In this document: positions 35,398-44,814 of the stretch, piece after piece
Position numbering within the stretch: the stretch's first letter is position 1
Layout of the letters: each line of letters begins with the position of its first letter
Assembly (NCBI GenBank): GCA_036010905.1
Contig: DASCMH010000036.1
Coordinates: 33,475-97,474 of the forward strand
DNA: 64,000 nt
Direction of reading: 5' to 3'
Source of the DNA: SMWD01 sp002729875
GTDB lineage: Bacteria; Pseudomonadota; Gammaproteobacteria; Steroidobacterales; GCA-2729495
Made by a program: the position numbers and the translations under genes
Notes under the pieces: model-generated
What the model was told of the DNA's origin: nothing
The model's input: the letters and a program-made list of their open reading frames with translations, nothing else
The model's database searches: none

Positions 35398-37377
35398 TCA
35401 GTCCTCGGGGGGTTCTGCCGTTTCCTGCGGTTTGAGGTCGCGAAGGTCAATAACGGGGGGTGTCGCCGGCAGAGACGGCGACAGGTCGGGCAGGAGCTTG
35501 GGCATGGTTTCCTGGTTAAGTTGCAGGTCGCGAATGTAGTTGTATTTCTGATTTGTTTCCAATGCCGTCTGCTGTTCATCGCGCAGGATGGTTGGGCGAA
35601 TGAAGAACATCAGGTTGGTTTTAATTGTTTGTGTTTGGGATGATCTGAACAATGCACCGAGCAGTGGAATGCTGCCGAGCAGGGGAACCCGCTGTTCCTT
35701 CTCGCGAATGTCTTCCTGAATCAGGCCGCCCAGGACGAGTGTGCCGCCATCTTCGACAATTACAGAGGTATTGATCTTACGGTTGTTGGTGATCAGGTCG
35801 ACGGCTTGCGTGCTTTCCGAGACAGATGAAACTTCCTGTTCAATCTTGAGTCGAACGGCATTACCTTCGTTGATTTGTGGTGTCAGTTTCAGCGTCAGGC
35901 CGACTTGCTGACGCTCAACAGTCTGGAAAGGATTGACCGAACCGCTGGCCGTGCCGGAGTTTGTAAAGCTACCGGTTACAAACGGTACTTCCTGGCCAAC
36001 CGTAATTTCAGCTTCTTCATTGTCGAGCGTCGTCAGGATTGGCGTGCCCATAATGTTGGTGTTGGTATCAGCTTCGAGTGCTTCGACGATGGCGACGAAA
36101 CTAAGGCCTGAATCGGACAACCGGCCCAGGCCAAAGCTCACGCCGTTGTTCAGCCCCGCAACGTCGGTGGTATCGCCAAGGACGCTCTGAGCCAGGCCGG
36201 TTACGCCGGTCAGACCGTCAAACTGTGTAATGCCCATCGCGTTCTCCAGGTCGGGATCCCCGATGGCCCACGTGACGCCAAGGTCAGCAGCTTTTTCGGC
36301 AGAGACTTCAACGATGATAGTTTCCAGCAGAACCTGGAGCCGGCGGATATCGAGCTTGTCGATAACCAGTTCCATGGAGCGCATAACTTTAGGTGGGGCG
36401 GTGATGATCAGTGCATTGGTAGGAGTATCGGCCCAGATCGTAATATCGCCGGTCGCGGCCGGGCCGCCCTGTTGATTGGCAGCCTTCTGATACTGGGTCT
36501 GTAGTTTGGTGGCCAATTCTTCAGCGTCGGCATAGCGCAGGTAGCGGACCCGGGTATCACCCCCTTCTTCGAGCGGGGTGTCCAAATGGGTGATTAATGC
36601 ACGAATCCGCAGACGTTTGGTTTTTTCTCCGCTGATCAGCACACTGTTGGTGCGATCGTCGGCAACAACGGTCGGCAAGTTACCCGCAGCAGCGCCGGCC
36701 TGACTGCGCGCACCCTGATTCAGTGAGCTAACGATACGGACAATTTGGGTGGCCGAGGCATTATCGAGTCGAATGACATCAAAATCTTCATCTCCGGCCT
36801 GGTCGATACGGTGAATAATATTCAGCATTCGCGTTACGTTAGCCGCCCGATCGGAAATGATCAGCATGTTTGAGGCCGGGTGGGCAGCAAGGTGGCCATA
36901 TTGCGGAATCAGGGGCCGCAGGATGGGGACCAGTTGTGCTGCGGATACATTGTGAATGTTAATGACCTGGGTGACGATATCGTCACCCAGGTCAGTCAGC
37001 CCGTTGCCCGCCATCTGCCGCGCATTGGAATCAGGGAGAATTTTGATGACATCACCGGCTGGGATAGCCACGAACCCATAGACTTGCAGAATCGACAGGA
37101 AAGTCTCGTAGAAAGCATCGGCGCTCATTGGCACCGATGACAGCATGGTAACCTGGGCCTTGACCCGCGGGTCGATAATGAAATTCTTTTCGGTGACTTC
37201 GCCCACCGCTTCGATGACCTGGCGAATGTCGGCATCTTTATAGTTGGGTGTAATTGTTGCGTCCTGTGCCCAAGCATGCAGTCCGCAAAGTAGCCCGATC
37301 AAGACTAGCAACGGGGTCCAGTTTCTCGAAATGGTGCCGGAAGGTTTCATTTGCAAACGGTTTAACAGTCTGGTCAT
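35398..37377 (-). CDS. gspD: Type II secretion system secretin GspD
   Basis: GspD forms the outer-membrane channel. The 659 residues begin with a signal peptide (LLVLIGLLCGLHAWA). N0 (ATITPNYKDADIRQVIEAVGE) and three KH-like N1-N3 domains follow, then the secretin core starting near residue 370 with FVTGSF, and the hallmark VPLLGSIPLLGALFRSS before LMFFIRPTILRD. A C-terminal S-domain-like tail (residues ~600-659) could bind a pilotin. The gene overlaps gspC by 4 bases. Confidence 0.95.
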   Translation of the reverse strand: MTRLLNRLQMKPSGTISRNWTPLLVLIGLLCGLHAWAQDATITPNYKDADIRQVIEAVGEVTEKNFIIDPRVKAQVTMLSSVPMSADAFYETFLSILQVYGFVAIPAGDVIKILPDSNARQMAGNGLTDLGDDIVTQVINIHNVSAAQLVPILRPLIPQYGHLAAHPASNMLIISDRAANVTRMLNIIHRIDQAGDEDFDVIRLDNASATQIVRIVSSLNQGARSQAGAAAGNLPTVVADDRTNSVLISGEKTKRLRIRALITHLDTPLEEGGDTRVRYLRYADAEELATKLQTQYQKAANQQGGPAATGDITIWADTPTNALIITAPPKVMRSMELVIDKLDIRRLQVLLETIIVEVSAEKAADLGVTWAIGDPDLENAMGITQFDGLTGVTGLAQSVLGDTTDVAGLNNGVSFGLGRLSDSGLSFVAIVEALEADTNTNIMGTPILTTLDNEEAEITVGQEVPFVTGSFTNSGTASGSVNPFQTVERQQVGLTLKLTPQINEGNAVRLKIEQEVSSVSESTQAVDLITNNRKINTSVIVEDGGTLVLGGLIQEDIREKEQRVPLLGSIPLLGALFRSSQTQTIKTNLMFFIRPTILRDEQQTALETNQKYNYIRDLQLNQETMPKLLPDLSPSLPATPPVIDLRDLKPQETAEPPED

Positions 37378-38300
37378 TGCTTTGTATTGCTGATTTCAGC
37401 CAGTTTGTCCAGGTTCAGTGAAATATCCTGCTGCTGCCCGTTACGGTCAACAGTGATAGTGACTTGCGTAGAATTGGACAGGGAATTGAATATCTGCATG
37501 CCTTGAGCCGGATTGTTCAGTGTTACGCCGTTAATCTTGGTGACCAGGTCTCCGGGCTTGAGGCCAAGGGCGAGGAACTGTTGCCGATTGCGACCCGGAA
37601 ACACGCGATAGCCTTTGAGCTGCCCATTGGGCATAAACGGCTGCGGTCGGATGATCTCGGTAAACTTTGTAACATTAGATGCGATCATGCTTTGAATCGA
37701 CCCGGATTTGGCTGCACGGTTTGGTCTGGATCGGCGAACACCCGACGAGGCTGTATCGCGAAAATTATTCGGCAGACGCAGTGCCTCGAGTATACCGCCT
37801 CTGTTCAATATGACCCGATCAAAATGGACGCTGTGCAGCGCAGCGCCACCCGGGATCGAGTCCGAGACAAAATAGACCTTTTCCTTGCCGGAGCCATCGG
37901 CAATGATTGCATGGGCGATAGTCTGGTTGTCAGCACTGACGGTCGCATGTAGTTTCAGGTTGAGTTGGGTGTCCGGTGCATCATCGGGTTGTTCAACAAC
38001 GACCGGGGTGATGATGATGGTATCCGCCGTGCCGAACAGGTGTGAATCAACGATTGCCTGGTAGTTCTGTCCGCCGGGAGTAGCGGAACTATCGCTGGTG
38101 GCGAATGGTACGGGGGGCGGAGACCACAGGGATGCATCAGTTGATGGGTATAACAGCCAGGCAATCTTTGCCAGGTAATAGCCGATCAGAATCACAAATA
38201 CGAGCGATACCCACAAAGGCAGGTGGTTACTCGCTTTGGCGACCAGTTGCTGGGGAGACTGAAGGCTCAAGCGAGACAAAAGATCCGGCAGATTCACCAA
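37374..38300 (-). CDS. gspC: Type II secretion system protein GspC
   Basis: GspC is a bitopic inner-membrane protein that links the platform to the secretin and may recognise cargo. The 308 residues show a membrane helix (LPLWVSLVFVILIGYYLAKIAWLL), the homology-region domain (SHLFGTADT ... LKLHATVSADNQTIAHAIIAD) that contacts GspD N0, and a C-terminal PDZ domain (GYRVFPGRNRQQFLALGLKPGDLVTKING). It is the first gene of the unit. Confidence 0.93.
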   Translation of the reverse strand: MVNLPDLLSRLSLQSPQQLVAKASNHLPLWVSLVFVILIGYYLAKIAWLLYPSTDASLWSPPPVPFATSDSSATPGGQNYQAIVDSHLFGTADTIIITPVVVEQPDDAPDTQLNLKLHATVSADNQTIAHAIIADGSGKEKVYFVSDSIPGGAALHSVHFDRVILNRGGILEALRLPNNFRDTASSGVRRSRPNRAAKSGSIQSMIASNVTKFTEIIRPQPFMPNGQLKGYRVFPGRNRQQFLALGLKPGDLVTKINGVTLNNPAQGMQIFNSLSNSTQVTITVDRNGQQQDISLNLDKLAEISNTKQ

Positions 38301-38644
38301 GTTCGCTTCCCGGTAAGGTTAGAAACCATTGATAATAGACCTTTAATGGCCATGCTGTCGTAGTCCAGTTCTGGAAATTAGCACAATAATGTGTGCACAG
38401 TAAGGAGAAATATTCTTTAAAAGCATGGAACTAGGAAAATTTCATAACATAATTTGTGAAAATGGGCCGGGTCCGTTAAAGGTTGTCGTGTTATTCATGC
38501 CGCGCTGCCTGGCTCGTGTTCATACCGTGCGCAATCGCACGGATCGTGAATGCGCACATTGCTATGATAGTCAGGGTATCAGACTGAGTCAGCAATCGAT
38601 TAGCGAGTGATTGTGCGCAACCAAGATGTAGTATTGTAGCAATC
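38301..38644. other. Intergenic region between divergent gspC and clpS
   Basis: The 344 bp hold the promoters of gspC and clpS; no convincing gene is seen. A 61-codon frame starting at 38425 lacks a placed ribosome-binding site and resembles nothing known. TGTGCACA at 38392-38399 is an 8-bp palindrome, and a perfect hairpin lies at 38525-38542. Pseudomonas carries icd and cspD in this neighbourhood; neither is here. Confidence 0.5.
38525..38542. repeat. Perfect 7-bp inverted repeat with CAAT loop
   Basis: CCGTGCG-CAAT-CGCACGG lies about 100 bases before clpS. No T-tract follows on either strand, so an operator or a leader hairpin is likelier than a terminator. Confidence 0.4.
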
Positions 38645-39013
38645 ATGAAATACGTTTGTGTGAATACGATAATTTTGAGTGGTGAGAACGACGAGGATTA
38701 TGTGCCGGGGTTGGACGATGATCGTGGTCTGGCCATAGAAGAGGCGCGTCTGAAGGTAAAGAAACCACCCCTGTATCGGGTCGTGTTGCTTAACGATGAT
38801 TATACGCCGATGGAATTTGTCGTAGAAGTTCTCGAACTGATATTCGGGATGGATCGCCCGAAGGCAACGCGCATTATGCTCGAAGTCCACACACAGGGTA
38901 AGGGTGTCTGCGGCGTGTTTTCGTATGAAATTGCTGAAACCAAGGTTGCGCAGGTGAGTGCATTTTCAGAACAGCATCAGCACCCATTGTTGTGTACGTT
39001 AGAGGAATTATAG
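38645..39013 (+). CDS. clpS: ATP-dependent Clp protease adaptor ClpS
   Basis: ClpS delivers N-degron substrates to ClpAP. The core has the residues that bind the N-terminal amino acid: YRVVLLNDDYTPMEFVVEVL, MDRPKATRIMLEVHTQGKG and GVFSYEIAETKV. The protein has 122 residues from the ATG at 38645, with an N-terminal extension longer than in E. coli (106 residues); GTG 38660 or TTG 38675 would shorten it. clpA begins 21 bases after its stop. Confidence 0.95.
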   Translation: MKYVCVNTIILSGENDEDYVPGLDDDRGLAIEEARLKVKKPPLYRVVLLNDDYTPMEFVVEVLELIFGMDRPKATRIMLEVHTQGKGVCGVFSYEIAETKVAQVSAFSEQHQHPLLCTLEEL

Positions 39014-39034
39014 AAAACAGGAATCCTGCGGAAC

Positions 39035-41335
39035 ATGCTTAGTAGTGAATTAGAATATTGTCTGAATGAGGCTTTCCAGCAGGCTCGTTCCGACCGCCAT
39101 GAGTATATGACTGTCGAGCATCTGCTGCTTGCATTGCTTGAAATTCCGCGGGTGATTGAAATATTGCAGGCGACCGGCGTTGAGCTTGATCGGTTGCGAA
39201 AGGATTTGCACGATTTTATCCGTGAGTCGACACCGTTGTTGGCGATTGATGATGATCAGGAAGTTCAGCCGACTCTCGGCTTTCAGCGGGTATTGCAACG
39301 TGCGGTTTTCCATGTGCAGTCAAGCGGCAAGAAAGAAGTTTGCGGTGACAATGTGCTGGTCGCAATGTTTGGTGAAAAACAGTCCCATGCTGTTTACCTG
39401 CTGGGGTTGCACAATGTATCTCGTCTGGATGTCATAAATTACGTGTCCCATGGTCTGAGCAAGACCGGTGAAGAGGGTGAGCAGGCCAGTGACAAGGCCG
39501 CCGGTGATAGCGCTGAGGAAGAGACGCCCAGCAGTGCACTTGACCACTATGCCCGTAACCTTAACCAGTTGGCGCTGGACGGCAAGACCGACCCATTGAT
39601 CGGTCGTGAGGCAGAGGTCGAGAGGACAATCCAGATCTTGTGTCGGCGCAGAAAAAACAACCCGTTGTATGTCGGTGAAGCAGGGGTAGGTAAAACCGCA
39701 CTTGCTGAAGGCCTTGCCAAGCTGATCGTTGACAACGAGGTGCCGAAAGTACTCAAGGAATGCACGATTTATGCACTTGATATGGGTGCATTGTTGGCTG
39801 GTACCAAGTATCGCGGTGACTTTGAAAAGCGCTTCAAGGCGGTGATGGCCGAGTTGCAGAAGGATACTTCGATGATTTTATTCATCGACGAGATCCATAC
39901 GATTATTGGTGCAGGTGCCGCATCGGGCGGAGTTCTGGATGCCTCGAATCTGATCAAGCCGGTACTTGGCAGCGGCCAACTGCGGTGCATGGGGTCGACG
40001 ACCTACCGTGAATATCGTGGAATTTTCGAAAAGGATCATGCGCTGGCAAGACGCTTTCAGAAGATTGATGTGGCCGAGCCCAGTATCGCCGAAACCGTCA
40101 AGATACTGATCGGGCTGCAATCGCGATTTGAGGAGCATCATGGTGTTCGATACACCGATAAAGCACTGCAAGCGGCGACCGAACTTGCTGCGCGCCACCT
40201 GACCGAAAGGTTTTTGCCGGACAAGGCGATCGACGTAATCGACGAAGCCGGCGCTCGCGTTCGGCTTGATGATTCGGCTGGTGACGAACTGCAGGTCATT
40301 GATGTTGAGGAGATTGAAGATATTGTGGCGCGTATGGCACGAATTCCGTCCAAGAGCGTGTCCGCATCAGATCGCGATTTACTGCAGTATCTTGAGCGTG
40401 ACCTGAAGCTGGTGATATTCGGTCAGGATAAGGCTATTGGCGTATTGGCCTCGGCGATTAAAATGGCCCGCTCGGGGTTGCGCGAAGCTGAGAAACCGGT
40501 TGGTGCCTACCTGTTCGCAGGTCCGACCGGCGTTGGCAAGACGGAAGTCACGCGCCAACTTGCCCACGCACTCGGTATTGAGCTGATACGTTTTGATATG
40601 TCGGAATACATGGAACGGCATACTGTGTCACGTTTAATCGGGGCGCCACCGGGTTACGTCGGCTTTGATCAGGGCGGGTTGTTGACCGAGGCTGTCAGCA
40701 AGAATCCGCATTCGGTGCTGTTGCTTGACGAGATTGAGAAGGCACATCCCGAAGTGTTTAACCTGTTATTGCAGGTTATGGATCATGGCACTTTGACTGA
40801 CAATAATGGGCGTCAGGCCGATTTCCGCAATGTAATCCTGATTATGACCACTAATGCCGGCGCTGCAGATATGAGTCGCGCTTCGATGGGTTTCATGCAG
40901 CAGAATCATGCATCTGATGGCATGGAAGCGATCAAGAAAATGTTCACGCCGGAATTTCGTAATCGTCTTGATGCGGTCATTCAATTTGACCCGCTTGATA
41001 TTGATTCCATTCTGCGCGTTGTCGATAAACTGGTTCTGGAACTGGAGACTCAGCTTGAAGACCATGATGTGACGCTTGAGCTGGAGCCTGAGGCGCGTTC
41101 CTGGATTGCTGAGCGCGGGCATGACCCGGCGATGGGTGCGCGACCCATGTCGCGTGTGATTCAGGAAAATATCAAGCGGCCGCTGGCTGAAATTCTGTTA
41201 TTCGGCGACCTGGCCGACGGGGGCGATGTACGTATCGTACTTGAAGATGACGATACCCTGGGGCTTGTACTGACTCCGAATACCAGGAAACTGGAGCACC
41301 TCTCAGCATCAGCCTCGGAGCCTGAGCCGGATTAG
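39035..41335 (+). CDS. clpA: ATP-dependent Clp protease ATP-binding subunit ClpA
   Basis: ClpA unfolds substrates and feeds them to ClpP. The 766 residues comprise the Clp N-domain (LNEAFQQARSDRHEYMTVEHLLLAL), AAA module 1 with Walker A GEAGVGKTALAEGL near residue 210 and Walker B ILFIDEIHTI, and AAA module 2 with GPTGVGKTEVTRQL near 495. The pore loop is GAPPGYVGFDQGG and the C terminus includes MGARPMSRVIQENIKRPLAE. It works with ClpS and with Aat encoded nearby, which makes N-degrons. Confidence 0.97.
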   Translation: MLSSELEYCLNEAFQQARSDRHEYMTVEHLLLALLEIPRVIEILQATGVELDRLRKDLHDFIRESTPLLAIDDDQEVQPTLGFQRVLQRAVFHVQSSGKKEVCGDNVLVAMFGEKQSHAVYLLGLHNVSRLDVINYVSHGLSKTGEEGEQASDKAAGDSAEEETPSSALDHYARNLNQLALDGKTDPLIGREAEVERTIQILCRRRKNNPLYVGEAGVGKTALAEGLAKLIVDNEVPKVLKECTIYALDMGALLAGTKYRGDFEKRFKAVMAELQKDTSMILFIDEIHTIIGAGAASGGVLDASNLIKPVLGSGQLRCMGSTTYREYRGIFEKDHALARRFQKIDVAEPSIAETVKILIGLQSRFEEHHGVRYTDKALQAATELAARHLTERFLPDKAIDVIDEAGARVRLDDSAGDELQVIDVEEIEDIVARMARIPSKSVSASDRDLLQYLERDLKLVIFGQDKAIGVLASAIKMARSGLREAEKPVGAYLFAGPTGVGKTEVTRQLAHALGIELIRFDMSEYMERHTVSRLIGAPPGYVGFDQGGLLTEAVSKNPHSVLLLDEIEKAHPEVFNLLLQVMDHGTLTDNNGRQADFRNVILIMTTNAGAADMSRASMGFMQQNHASDGMEAIKKMFTPEFRNRLDAVIQFDPLDIDSILRVVDKLVLELETQLEDHDVTLELEPEARSWIAERGHDPAMGARPMSRVIQENIKRPLAEILLFGDLADGGDVRIVLEDDDTLGLVLTPNTRKLEHLSASASEPEPD

Positions 41336-41354
41336 GCGGGTCGGGAGCGGATGT

Positions 41355-41573
41355 TTACCGTTCGCGGTAAATGATGCGGCCTTTGCTGAGATCGTAGGGC
41401 GTTAACTCTACCGTAACCTTGTCACCCGTCAGAATACGGATGTAGTGCTTGCGCATTTTTCCGGATATATGTGCCGACACCGTATGACCGTTTTCCAATT
41501 CGACGCGAAAAGTCGTATTGGGCAGGGTCTCGGTGACTACACCGTCCATTTGTATCGCTTCTTCTTTAGCCAT
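41355..41573 (-). CDS. infA: Translation initiation factor IF-1
   Basis: The 72-residue OB-fold protein is colinear with E. coli IF-1: MAKEEAIQMDGVVTETLPN, FRVELENGHTVSAHISGKMRK, HYIRILTGDKVTVELTPYDL and the end KGRIIYRER. IF-1 binds the A site of the 30S subunit during initiation. It lies between convergent clpA and upstream aat on the same strand. Confidence 0.97.
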   Translation of the reverse strand: MAKEEAIQMDGVVTETLPNTTFRVELENGHTVSAHISGKMRKHYIRILTGDKVTVELTPYDLSKGRIIYRER

Positions 41574-41652
41574 TCGGCACCTTCAGTCTGAGCGGGGCGC
41601 ATTTTGCAAGACTTTACCTGACTCTGCAAGCAATCAGCGCCGGTTCCTGCAG

Positions 41653-42396
41653 TTAGTCCAGTAACCTGCCGGTCTCGATTGAATTTCTGCACCAGTTTTC
41701 GGGTGACGGGTAACTGGTCAGCCGGGTCAGCAGGCGGTTAAATTCATCGCGCGGAATCTCCCGGCTGCCCAGGCTGGCCAGGTGTCCGGAGCCGATCTGG
41801 CAATCAATTAACTCGATGCCGGTCGCATGACATATGGATCTCAGCTTGATCAGTGCGACTTTGGAGGCATCGGTCAGATGCGAAAACATCGATTCGCCGA
41901 AGAAAGCCCGGCCGATGTTGATGCCATACAGGCCCCCGACCAGCTTCCCATCACACCAGGTCTCGATGGAATGCGCGTGACCGGCCTCGTGGAGCCGCTT
42001 ATAGGCGCTCGCCATCTGTGCGGTAATCCAGGTGCCGGTTTGCTCGTCGCTGTGGGTGCTGCGTTGCGCACATCCGGCAACGACATCGGCAAAAGCCTGG
42101 TCGACCGATACGCAATAAACATTCTTGCGTAATCTCTTGGTCAGGCTGCGGGATATTCTGATTTCGGCCGGGAACAGGACTGCCCGCGGGTCCGGAGTCC
42201 ACCACAGGATTGGCTGATCATCGCTGAACCAGGGGAAAATGCCGAGCCGGTAGGCAGCCAGTAACCGTTCAATGGAAAGGTCGCCGCCGATTGCCAGCAG
42301 TCCGTTCGGATCGGTTAGTGCATGGCAAGGATGCGGGAATTCGTCAGGTGGCGCATGCGGGTCGATCCAGCGGATGTTAGGGTCTGGCTGGTTCAT
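41653..42396 (-). CDS. aat: Leucyl/phenylalanyl-tRNA-protein transferase
   Basis: Aat adds Leu or Phe to proteins with N-terminal Arg or Lys, creating N-degrons read by ClpS. The 247 residues carry FPHPCHALTDPNGLLAIGGD, LGIFPWFSDDQPILWWTPDP, IETWCDGKLVGGLYGINIG and GESMFSHLTDASKVAL, all typical. The start overlaps the upstream acyltransferase-like gene by 4 bases. The aspartate/glutamate leucyltransferase gene bpt, which sits between aat and infA in Pseudomonas, is absent. Confidence 0.95.
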   Translation of the reverse strand: MNQPDPNIRWIDPHAPPDEFPHPCHALTDPNGLLAIGGDLSIERLLAAYRLGIFPWFSDDQPILWWTPDPRAVLFPAEIRISRSLTKRLRKNVYCVSVDQAFADVVAGCAQRSTHSDEQTGTWITAQMASAYKRLHEAGHAHSIETWCDGKLVGGLYGINIGRAFFGESMFSHLTDASKVALIKLRSICHATGIELIDCQIGSGHLASLGSREIPRDEFNRLLTRLTSYPSPENWCRNSIETGRLLD

Positions 42397-43577
42397 CGGG
42401 TGTCTCGTCTGAATGGCATATGTTCGCGAACCGCGTTGATATATTCGTCAGTATAAGCTCGTTCACGATCGATAAAGGCATCAACGGCCGCTGCAAATTG
42501 TGGCTGCGACAAAGCGTGAGCCGACCAGGTTTCGGTCGGCTCGAAACCCCGGCTAATCTTGTGTTCCCCCTGGGTGCCCGGTTCAAAGTGTTGCAGCCCA
42601 TGGCTAATGCAATACTCGATACCCTGGTAATAGCAGGTTTCGAAATGCAGGCTATGGTAGCGGTCAGAGCTGCCCCAATAGCGCCCGTAAAGGGTGTTGC
42701 TGTCGCGAAAACAGATCGCACAGGCAATCGGTTGATCGTGGTATACGGCAAGAATTACCACGATGTGTTCGGCCATGCATTTTGTGATTCTGGTAAAGAA
42801 ATCTTCGTTTAAATAGGGATTGCGACCGCGGCGCAAAAAACTGCTGGCGTAGAGCGGCATGATCTCGCGCCATAGCTCGGCTGTCAGTTCGCTGCCGCAG
42901 AGTTGCCGGAAAATAATCCCGGATTCCTCTATTCGGCGGCGTTCACGACGCAATTTCTTGCGTTTGCTCGAGCGCAGGCCGGTTAAATAATCATCAAAGG
43001 TTGAGTAGCCGCGATTGTGCCAATGAAACTGACAATCTTTGCGCAGCAGCAGGCCCTGTCGGTCAAGAATCTCACGGTCCTGCGGTTCGGCAAAGAGGAC
43101 ATGCCAGGATGAGATATCCTGTTGTGCAGCGAATTGCCGGGTTGCCAGGATCAGTGTCGTGGCCAGTTCGGCAAAGCTATGCCCGGGCGCGGTCAGGAAC
43201 CGTGGGCCGGTTACCGGTGTAAAGGGAATGGCTGAAACCAGTTTCGGATAATAATTCAGCCCTGCCTGCTGATAGGCCTCCGCCCAGGCGAAATCAAATA
43301 CAAATTCTCCCCATGAATTGGTTTTTCTGTAGAGCGGTAGTGCGGCTATGAGTTTCCCGTCATCGTAAAGGACGGCATGACACGGCAGCCAGCCCGTATT
43401 GCCTCCAACACTGCCGCTTGCTTCGATCGCGGCAAGAAATTCATGCCGCAGGAATGGCTGGTCGGTGCCTGTCAGGGCATTCCACGTGGAGGCTTTGACC
43501 GCTTCGATCGAGGTTATGAATTCGGTACGCACGTCAGGTTTATTGTAGGGAAAATACAGGTTAATAAATGCTGTCAA
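42393..43577 (-). CDS. GNAT/FemAB-like N-acyltransferase (DUF482/COG3146 family)
   Basis: The 394-residue cytoplasmic protein has a tandem acyltransferase fold. Family blocks are visible: LRHEFLAAIEASGSVGGNTGWLPCHAVLYDDG, FDFAWAEAYQ, HWHNRGYSTFDDYLTGLRSSKRKKLRRERR and the end FEPGTQGEHKISRGFEP. The family is common in proteobacteria beside aat/bpt, but its substrate is unknown. A GTG at 43532 (VRTEFITS) is an alternative start that would remove 15 weakly conserved residues. It is coupled to aat by a 4-base overlap. Confidence 0.85.
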   Translation of the reverse strand: MTAFINLYFPYNKPDVRTEFITSIEAVKASTWNALTGTDQPFLRHEFLAAIEASGSVGGNTGWLPCHAVLYDDGKLIAALPLYRKTNSWGEFVFDFAWAEAYQQAGLNYYPKLVSAIPFTPVTGPRFLTAPGHSFAELATTLILATRQFAAQQDISSWHVLFAEPQDREILDRQGLLLRKDCQFHWHNRGYSTFDDYLTGLRSSKRKKLRRERRRIEESGIIFRQLCGSELTAELWREIMPLYASSFLRRGRNPYLNEDFFTRITKCMAEHIVVILAVYHDQPIACAICFRDSNTLYGRYWGSSDRYHSLHFETCYYQGIEYCISHGLQHFEPGTQGEHKISRGFEPTETWSAHALSQPQFAAAVDAFIDRERAYTDEYINAVREHMPFRRDTR

Positions 43578-43652
43578 CCACCAATTTTCGCCCGGCTATT
43601 TCCCTGGCGGCGGCACAGCATGACAGACGGCAGACAAGCGGCTGATGCGGTT

Positions 43653-44609
43653 TTAATCGATGCCGTCGAGGTATTTCTCGGCATCGAGTGCGGCCATGCA
43701 TCCGGCGCCGGCTGAAGTGATTGCCTGGCGATAGACAGGATCAGCGACATCGCCAGCGGCGAAGACGCCGGGCAGGCTGGTTGCGGTAGCCTGCTGAGTA
43801 CGGTTTGCGTTGACAACCAGGTAATCATCTTGCATGTCCAGCTGATTCCTGAACATCGCCGTATTCGGGGCGTGTCCGATGGCAATGAATACGCCGGTTA
43901 ATTCGATATCCTGTGTTTGTTCGTCTGCCCCGGTGCTTTTGACCCGGATACCGGTCACGCCGCTGTCATCGCCGAGGATCTCGTCGAGCACGTGATTCCA
44001 CAAAATTTCGACATTGCCGTTAGCTTGTTTGGCGAATAATTGCTCCTGCATCATTTTTTCGGCACGCAGCGAATCGCGGCGGTGGATCAGTGTGACCTTT
44101 GCGGCGAGATTCGACAGGTAAAGCGCTTCTTCAGCGGCAGTGTTACCGCCGCCGATGACGGCGACGGATTGATTGCGATAGAAAAAACCGTCACAGGTCG
44201 CGCAGGCAGAAACACCGCGGCCTCTGAATGTTTCTTCGCTATCAAGACCGAGGTAGCGGGCTGTGGCGCCGGTAGCGATGATTAACGCATCGCAGGTGTA
44301 TTCCGTTTCGCTGCTCCACAGGCGAAATGGTGATGAGGTCAGCTCCACCCGGTCGATATGATCACTGATCAGCGTGGTTTCAAAGCGTTCCGCATGGTTG
44401 CGGAGCTGTTCCATCAGTTCGGGTCCTTGCAGGCCCGGCGAGCCGCCAGGCCAGTTGTCGACTTCGGTGGTCGTCATGAGCTGACCGCCCAGCTCAAGCC
44501 CGGTAATCAGTACCGGTTTGAGATTGGCCCGTGCAGCGTAAACGGCCGCTGAATAACCGGCCGGGCCGGAACCGAGGATTAGCAAACGGGCATGTTTTGT
44601 GTTTTGCAT
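43653..44609 (-). CDS. trxB: Thioredoxin reductase
   Basis: TrxB passes electrons from NADPH through FAD to thioredoxin. The 318 residues contain the FAD motif LGSGPAGYSAAVYAARA, the redox-active pair in ACATCDGFFYRNQ (Cys-Ala-Thr-Cys near residue 138), the NADPH motif VIGGGNTAAEEALYL and the FAD closing block GVFAAGDVADPVYRQAITSA. It diverges from ftsK, as in Pseudomonas. Confidence 0.96.
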   Translation of the reverse strand: MQNTKHARLLILGSGPAGYSAAVYAARANLKPVLITGLELGGQLMTTTEVDNWPGGSPGLQGPELMEQLRNHAERFETTLISDHIDRVELTSSPFRLWSSETEYTCDALIIATGATARYLGLDSEETFRGRGVSACATCDGFFYRNQSVAVIGGGNTAAEEALYLSNLAAKVTLIHRRDSLRAEKMMQEQLFAKQANGNVEILWNHVLDEILGDDSGVTGIRVKSTGADEQTQDIELTGVFIAIGHAPNTAMFRNQLDMQDDYLVVNANRTQQATATSLPGVFAAGDVADPVYRQAITSAGAGCMAALDAEKYLDGID

Positions 44610-44814
44610 GATAGTTGGATCGTAGGGTGGTAGTGCGCTGGAATGCTGACGGCACAGTGGTTTGAGCGGCTATAGTGTAGGGGAAACGCTGTCAGCTTGC
44701 ACATCAGGACCCAATTGCTGCTATCATTTAAGGTAATAACTGCTTATGATTAAAGCAGTTAACTTGTGTTGTTGTTGTTGTGTCTCAGTTAATGGTCAAT
44801 TGTGGGGATTGCGT

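Noticed and set aside
37464..37952. 162-codon plus-strand frame inside gspC
   Set aside because: It is a shadow of the minus-strand gspC, which has a membrane helix and PDZ domain.
38425..38610. 61-codon frame in the gspC-clpS gap
   Set aside because: AAGGAG is too far upstream (about 20 bases) and the product resembles nothing; it could not be supported as a gene.
44746..44814. N-terminal extension of FtsK with a run of five cysteines
   Set aside because: It is encoded by a (TGT)n microsatellite upstream of GTG 44815, which has a good ribosome-binding site; the extension is most likely untranslated leader.
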